Position numbers and translations under genes: made by a program
From: Siphonodentalium dalli
Lineage: Eukaryota; Mollusca; Scaphopoda; Gadilida; Siphonodentaliidae
DNA length: 64,000 nt
Assembly (NCBI GenBank): GCA_032622095.1
Contig: CP136062.1
Coordinates: 157,600,875-157,664,874 of the forward strand
Direction: 5' to 3'
The notes under the pieces: model-generated
What the model was told of the DNA's origin: nothing
What the model saw: the letters and a program-made list of their open reading frames with translations, nothing else
Database searches by the model: none
Shown: positions 58,776 through 64,000 of the stretch, in pieces
How the letters are laid out: each line of letters opens with the position of its first letter
How positions within the stretch are numbered: position 1 is the stretch's first letter

Positions 58776-59984
58776 GTTTATATTATGATCTTAAACATAA
58801 AGAGCGTTCTTTGTTGGTGAATACCTGATATGGAACTAATAAAGAGCGTTTTTGCCATTTGTGTGTGATTAGTCAGTAGCATTGTGCTGTCTTCTGTAAC
58901 ACAATCAGGCTCTTGCTTAGGTAAAATAAAGTAGGTCTTTATGATAACATGCTGTTTACGCGATGGTCATGGTATATATGAACGGAACTGTATGCGTTTT
59001 AATGTTTTACTGTTTACGGTGTTAGGAACAAATATGAATATTTTCGACAATTAAGGCCGCACGTGCCTTTAAAGATAGCTCGCAGTAATGAGATCCGAAA
59101 TATGACATACTGTGTTTTAGAAATGGTTGAATACTAGAATTTATTCAAACTTAGGTCTTTATTCGTTACAAATTTCAAACATCAGTTAATGATTCAAGAG
59201 GAAAGTGTGAAAAATCATCAATTCCGAATTTCGGTCGCCATTTTGGCGGCCATCTTGGTTTATGGTGGCCACTTTTTCAATCAAATGGAAGTATGGGGTA
59301 TTAGTTTCATAAATTTACAAGTAGATAGTAATCAAACTGACTCAGTGCATACTGTGAAATTGTGTATGGCGGCCATCTTGATGACGTCATAAATCCACCC
59401 AGTCGCGATCCGAAGTTGTCTAACATTTGTTTTCTGGTTCCTGAGATATCAAGCAACTTCATTGGCATAGTCGCTATATTTCTTCACAAAGTGCACACGG
59501 GAGTACATAAGAGCCTCTACTATGAGGTGTTGAATACCTATTGTTGTATTACCAAACTTTATGCTGTGCAGCCCGGTTGTTTAAGATGGGGGCAGCTTAC
59601 GACACATCACATAACTGACGTAGCATCGCTGCTATATCGAATTATAGGACAATGCATGTACGCATTTCATCTTACAGACCGCCTAATCAGACAAAATATG
59701 ATATAACCAGGGCAGGGATTAATGATTTGATGATTAGTAATCGCCTGTGTACAGCTGTTACCTTTCAATCAACGCCCCTTACAAAGTAAATTTGGGTTAT
59801 CATCGTATGATGTATCCGAAGTACGAAACCCGCGTGTCCAAAACCAGCGATATTTCGTCGCCTATTTTCGTATATCAACGCTTTTTGAATTAGATTTCTG
59901 TCTCAATCTGTGGGGAAAAAATAGTTTTGCCAAATGAATTTTTTGTGGCCAGTTTCGAAAAAAAAAGCGAACACTGGTATACAA

Positions 59985-62900
59985 TGTAGTTACTTAATAG
60001 GTTTTCCCTTTCAGTTATAGGACTATAATTTATAATGGTTTACTCCTCGTCTTGATGGACGTTCGAGAAAATATAAGTAAACAAAACATGGAAGACAATA
60101 TAGTAAATAGAACATATGCAACAAATGAATGAATTTGAGCCATGGATGAGTGCAACATACACTCATGTGTTTTAGGAATGATGCAAACTTTGTAATTATA
60201 AAGAAAATGAGTATATGGCTTGAGGTGTTACCGGTAAGAGAAACCACTGGTAAGATCAGCTTGAGTCATGTAACTATGAGTTTATCTTAGTTTAGTTGAG
60301 ATAGATGAGTTCGAGACCACAAGTTGCACATATTATAATTTAAAGCCACATGGCGGATTGCACTCCAAAATACACATGATATTATTCGCCTTTGAATTGT
60401 TTTCCAGTATCGAAATAGGTCGATAAATCTCTGAACTACCTTTCTACGAGCATTATGTAAGCCAAAATGACGCATTGAATGAAAAATACTACTGTGAATA
60501 TGGTGTTTCGGTCCCAAATAAAAAACAACCATTTGCACGACATGGGACAGAAAAGAGCTTTTCCGTGGTGGTAGTCTATTCCTGATATGTTAGCAATACA
60601 GAGCGTTTATCTGACTTCTTGCACAGAGCATATGATGCAGTATATCGATAGTTCGTGTATTCATCGACCAATCACATTCGTCGCTGAGAATTACACAGAA
60701 CACAATTTTGAGGTTTGAATGAGCGATGTCTTTTTGACATCGTTTTCTGTTTTGATCTGTTGAAAACATTTTGAAAACAAAATAAAACAGATAAACAGTT
60801 TACTGTACCAATACATACAATTTAATTTAATTTCGTTATTGCAAAATTAACAGAATAATGTGTGGTGTCCCTCTAAAACATTCATGAAATAAATTCATAG
60901 AAATTCAATATCATACAAAATAGAATCGTTCTGGTAGTATTTCTTGTTCCAAAATTGTTAAATACAAAACAGTATCTAACTAAAAAGTTAACTAGGTTTA
61001 ATAATAATTGGTCTGGAACCCTGAATGCATCTGTAATCTGAACCTTATTTTTCTCCATCTCCAGGTTGTCAGAGCTCGAAATGGTACATGGTGAACACTC
61101 TACCTAACCAAGGGAAATATAAATATCCAAACTAGACGACAATGTGACTGGACACCAAGACACTGCATAGCTGGTCAGCGGTTATCGGATAACGCAATAT
61201 TATACAGTGTGATGTAACAAGACAGTTGAAATATCTTGGATCATTTTACAACTAATGCTATTATGCCTCATATTATTGGACAGTGGCGATGCAGAATTAT
61301 TTTTATTTTACCATTCTCACATTTCTACTACTGACAAAACATCGTATTTAGTCATGATGCTGATCTGTAAATTAAAAGAAATTATGTATTATGTATTTCC
61401 TACAAGCCATTTTGAGGATGATCTGATCATTCTGACCTTTGGTATGCTGATTCATATTCATATATGTGTGTCCCGATAGTTGATGTCATATATGTGTTTC
61501 CATTGGCTACATATTAGTAACAAATAGCAGTGGACAAATATCATTAGCACAAGAATTGAATATTGAAGAAAGGCAACTTATTTCAATCGCTATTATTGAG
61601 TAATTCGATCTTAATTGTCGGCACGTCCTGTTGCAAACATCACTCATAACCCACATGCACAAATATTTATTAGTTAACATATCTAGTCCAGGTTACAGGT
61701 ATTGGGGAAATAACCATTTAATTATAATAATCGTTGGAATTAAGTTTGCTCATATATAACTGAAAAGTTTGAATACAAAATTCCATAACGCGCAATGCAA
61801 GTAATTGTAAATTATCTTCATACTGTTCTGTTATAACTGTATAAACTTAATCTAAATAATAACAGGTTGTTATGATTCAATCCCAGGATTGGTAAAATAT
61901 GTCCAAATTCCTTGATATATTTCCTTAAAATCAGACTGTGCAGCATTCAAACCATTTTTCCCAAAGTCATCATATTGCCGTTCCGTTTCACATGATAATA
62001 CTTCAGGTTCACTCACTGAGGGTGTGTAGCAGCATCGCATTTCGAAAATGGAGTGGACATGTAGGCAAAATAGTCATGTTAGTCATGTACAATGTTTGCA
62101 TTGGTAAAACAGGTTACCATTTATATGTACATGTGTCCAAACCTGGCTAACGGGCAGGCTACGGAATACAAGTTTCTGTTAAAATGGCAATCACGTGAAA
62201 CACACATTCCTCATGATGTATATCATGGTATTTTGCTTGTTTTTTTATCCACAAAAGATTGATCTTTCCATACAGTATGTATTGATTGCATGGCAAGTGC
62301 AACATTGGTAATCGTTATGTCACAATGGTCAGTTTATAATATAAGTAGGTGGGAAATCATGGAACTGGTATGGGGGATATGGAACTGATATGGTTGAATA
62401 TATAACTGGTATGGGTATCACATGTCGTATTGAATGAGCATATATCAGTTTAAAAAGAGCCTGTCAAGTTCAATACATTTCTGGCAACAAAAATCTAATA
62501 TTGATCATATATAAAAAATAAATATTTTGAGGTTAACGGGTTATCTTAGTCTCAAATTTAATAATCGTACAGAAATTTACATTATGGCTCCAACCATAAA
62601 CTAGGATTCGAGTTTCCATGTACTATATGTAATTAAATGAAATGATGGGTAGTTGATTCAGCAACACGTGGCACACATGTTATAACAAATTACAGTGTGT
62701 CTATCGGATATCATGGACCCATCACGGACCCACGATGGTGACTGGATGATCGTGGGATCTTCTGACTGTCCCGCGATGAAACCAGTCATGTCTTAATTGT
62801 ATTGCATAACGTTGTCTGGCGCGGACCACCTTGGACTCAATCGTTGTCCGTGGTGAAGATAATCAAACAGGTTTGAACAATGATATAGTTTCAACACCGG

Positions 62901-63793
62901 TATATATGGTTTTATAAACACCCATCCAACGACTGTTTTATCTAATGTAGAGTTGCTATAAGTAGATCAGTACGTTAATGATATAATTATTTCTGTTAGA
63001 GTACACATGAATGACATGGATTTTTTGTCAGCATTGAAGTGCCAGATATCCAGCGATATATAAAGTAAAATATCAATGCGCGCAGTTCGTAGTTCATATG
63101 ACTACGTCGCATCATTAGACATAGAACAAAATATGATATGTTGACTGGTGTATATAAGGCATCTACTTTCGGGAAATAACGTATGCAAGCATTAAGCTGT
63201 GGAATTTAAAAGGACATGGCTCATTCAAACCTCCATATTTTGACTACGTAATTTGGAGGGACCGATACGATAGGTAGATAAATACCTGAAATATTCATAC
63301 ACCGGCTTCATTTGGATTGAAAAGGCATTTGCCAAAGTCACAACCATTTTCCAGTCATATTACATTTTTCGCAAGACAGACAAAGGCTCTTTATTTCTAC
63401 CATATCAGGAATGGACTAACACGGAGTGCTCTGTTCTGTTCCATGTCGTGCAACTGGCTGGTTTTGTTAGGACAGTGATACCGTGTTCATATTTAGAAAG
63501 GACAATCGCATATATATCGAGCTATTCCGATACCAGGAAAACAATTTAAATCAAATAATATTATGTATATTTGGAGCGCAAGCTGGCATTATTCTACTTG
63601 TTTCATCACACGAAGACATAGTGACACAGAAAGCCACATAGTTTGGATTTAGTGGTAAATATAACACTAATTCAGATTATATCATCCAAATGAAAAACAT
63701 GTAAATTATAGCCAAACAGACTTACATGTACTAATTTATCAATACAATATCGAAATAAGTTAAATTAGAGCGTTGTGCAGAATATTTGCGGCC
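59985..63793. other. 3' flank: mostly unique AT-rich DNA with repeat pieces
   Basis: 60340-60500 matches 31128-31250, and 63220-63400 matches 13863-14050. A possible acceptor at 61064 (CATCTCCAG) is followed by a 20-codon frame, too short to call. No gene was recognised. Confidence 0.4.
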
Positions 63794-64000
63794 TTAACCC
63801 TTTACCCATCAGAGCGGCCCTGTGCCAATGCATTCTCTTATATATGCGAGTCGACCATAGGTCGCCTCGCATATATAAGAGAATGCATTGGCTTAACACA
63901 TTAAAAATTATAAAATTGTTAAAGAATGTAAGAAAAAATGGTAAAAAGTGTTAAAAAAAGATTTTGTTTAGGCCAATGCATTCTCTTATATATGCGAGGC
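63794..64000 (-). mobile_element. TTAA MITE, copy E (cut by window end)
   Basis: TTAACCCTTTACCCATCAGA, then the first palindrome (about 63823-63892), the spacer and the start of the second palindrome. It has the same orientation as copy D and runs off the window. Confidence 0.85.

Larger units (their letters stand above)
53038..59976. mobile_element. 6.9-kb hAT-like inverted-repeat element
   Basis: The left end CAGTGTTCGCGCTGG and right end AAGCGAACACTG are inverted repeats of the hAT CAGTG type. The flanks GTTTACAA (53030-53037) and GTATACAA (59977-59984) agree at seven of eight bases. The arms are long: 53038 to about 54150 is the reverse complement, with divergence, of about 58300-59976 (for example CCAAGATGGCCGCCAAAATG at 53636 and its inverse at 59230). 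The left arm is also partly duplicated (53510-53900 resembles 54240-54630). The ~2.9-kb centre has no recognisable transposase. Confidence 0.75.

Noticed and set aside
61064-61132. Possible additional 3' exon after acceptor CATCTCCAG (SSKWYMVNTLPNQGKYKYPN)
   Set aside because: It is only about 20 codons long and would require using a weak donor that overlaps the stop codon at 53006. No family motif.

Overview
This is a 64 kb stretch of an AT-rich animal nuclear genome, probably a marine invertebrate. A mollusc or other lophotrochozoan is my guess from the repeat style only. Almost all recognisable coding sequence belongs to one large split gene on the + strand: a TRPM-family cation channel whose 3' part occupies 8066-53008. 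I could place twelve exons with GT/AG boundaries. They join to a continuous frame of about 682 codons plus a stop. They cover the end of the cytosolic TRPM homology region, the pre-S1 region, S1-S6 with the pore, the TRP helix and a C-terminal coiled coil. The exons for the N-terminal SLOG-like domains were not found and presumably lie upstream of base 1.

The introns and flanks (over 95% of the window) are packed with mobile DNA. Region by region: 1-8065 holds short hAT-like and other MITE fragments. 8320-9490 is a degenerate ~165-bp tandem array. 10639-11176 is a 45-bp minisatellite. 11979-12368, 18261-18417, 34067-34406, 35668-36067 and 63794-64000 are copies of a TTAA-flanked (piggyBac-type) MITE carrying near-perfect long palindromes. 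13723-14758 is a hAT-like element. 15100-19560 is a graveyard of decayed non-LTR retrotransposon sequence on the - strand. 21.6, 25.8, 27.5 and 28.0 kb hold foldback elements.

The 11.9-kb intron between the S4 and S5 exons contains two large non-autonomous TIR elements, 37083-41425 and 42307-46802. They lie in opposite orientation, each has its own perfect 8-bp target-site duplication, and each is filled with a dimeric ~341-bp satellite. The second also carries a 5'-truncated LINE on the - strand. A 6.9-kb inverted-repeat hAT-like element (53038-59976) begins 29 nt after the channel's stop codon. No bacterial-type operons, CRISPR arrays, rRNA or convincing tRNA genes were seen.

The most interesting signals are three. 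A four-fold 42-bp in-frame repeat spans the splice donor of the S1 exon and offers four equivalent donor sites. The channel combines a TRPM2/4/5/8-type Ca2+-site quartet with TRPM1/3/6/7-like pore and linker sequence. The paired satellite-bearing TIR elements are the third.
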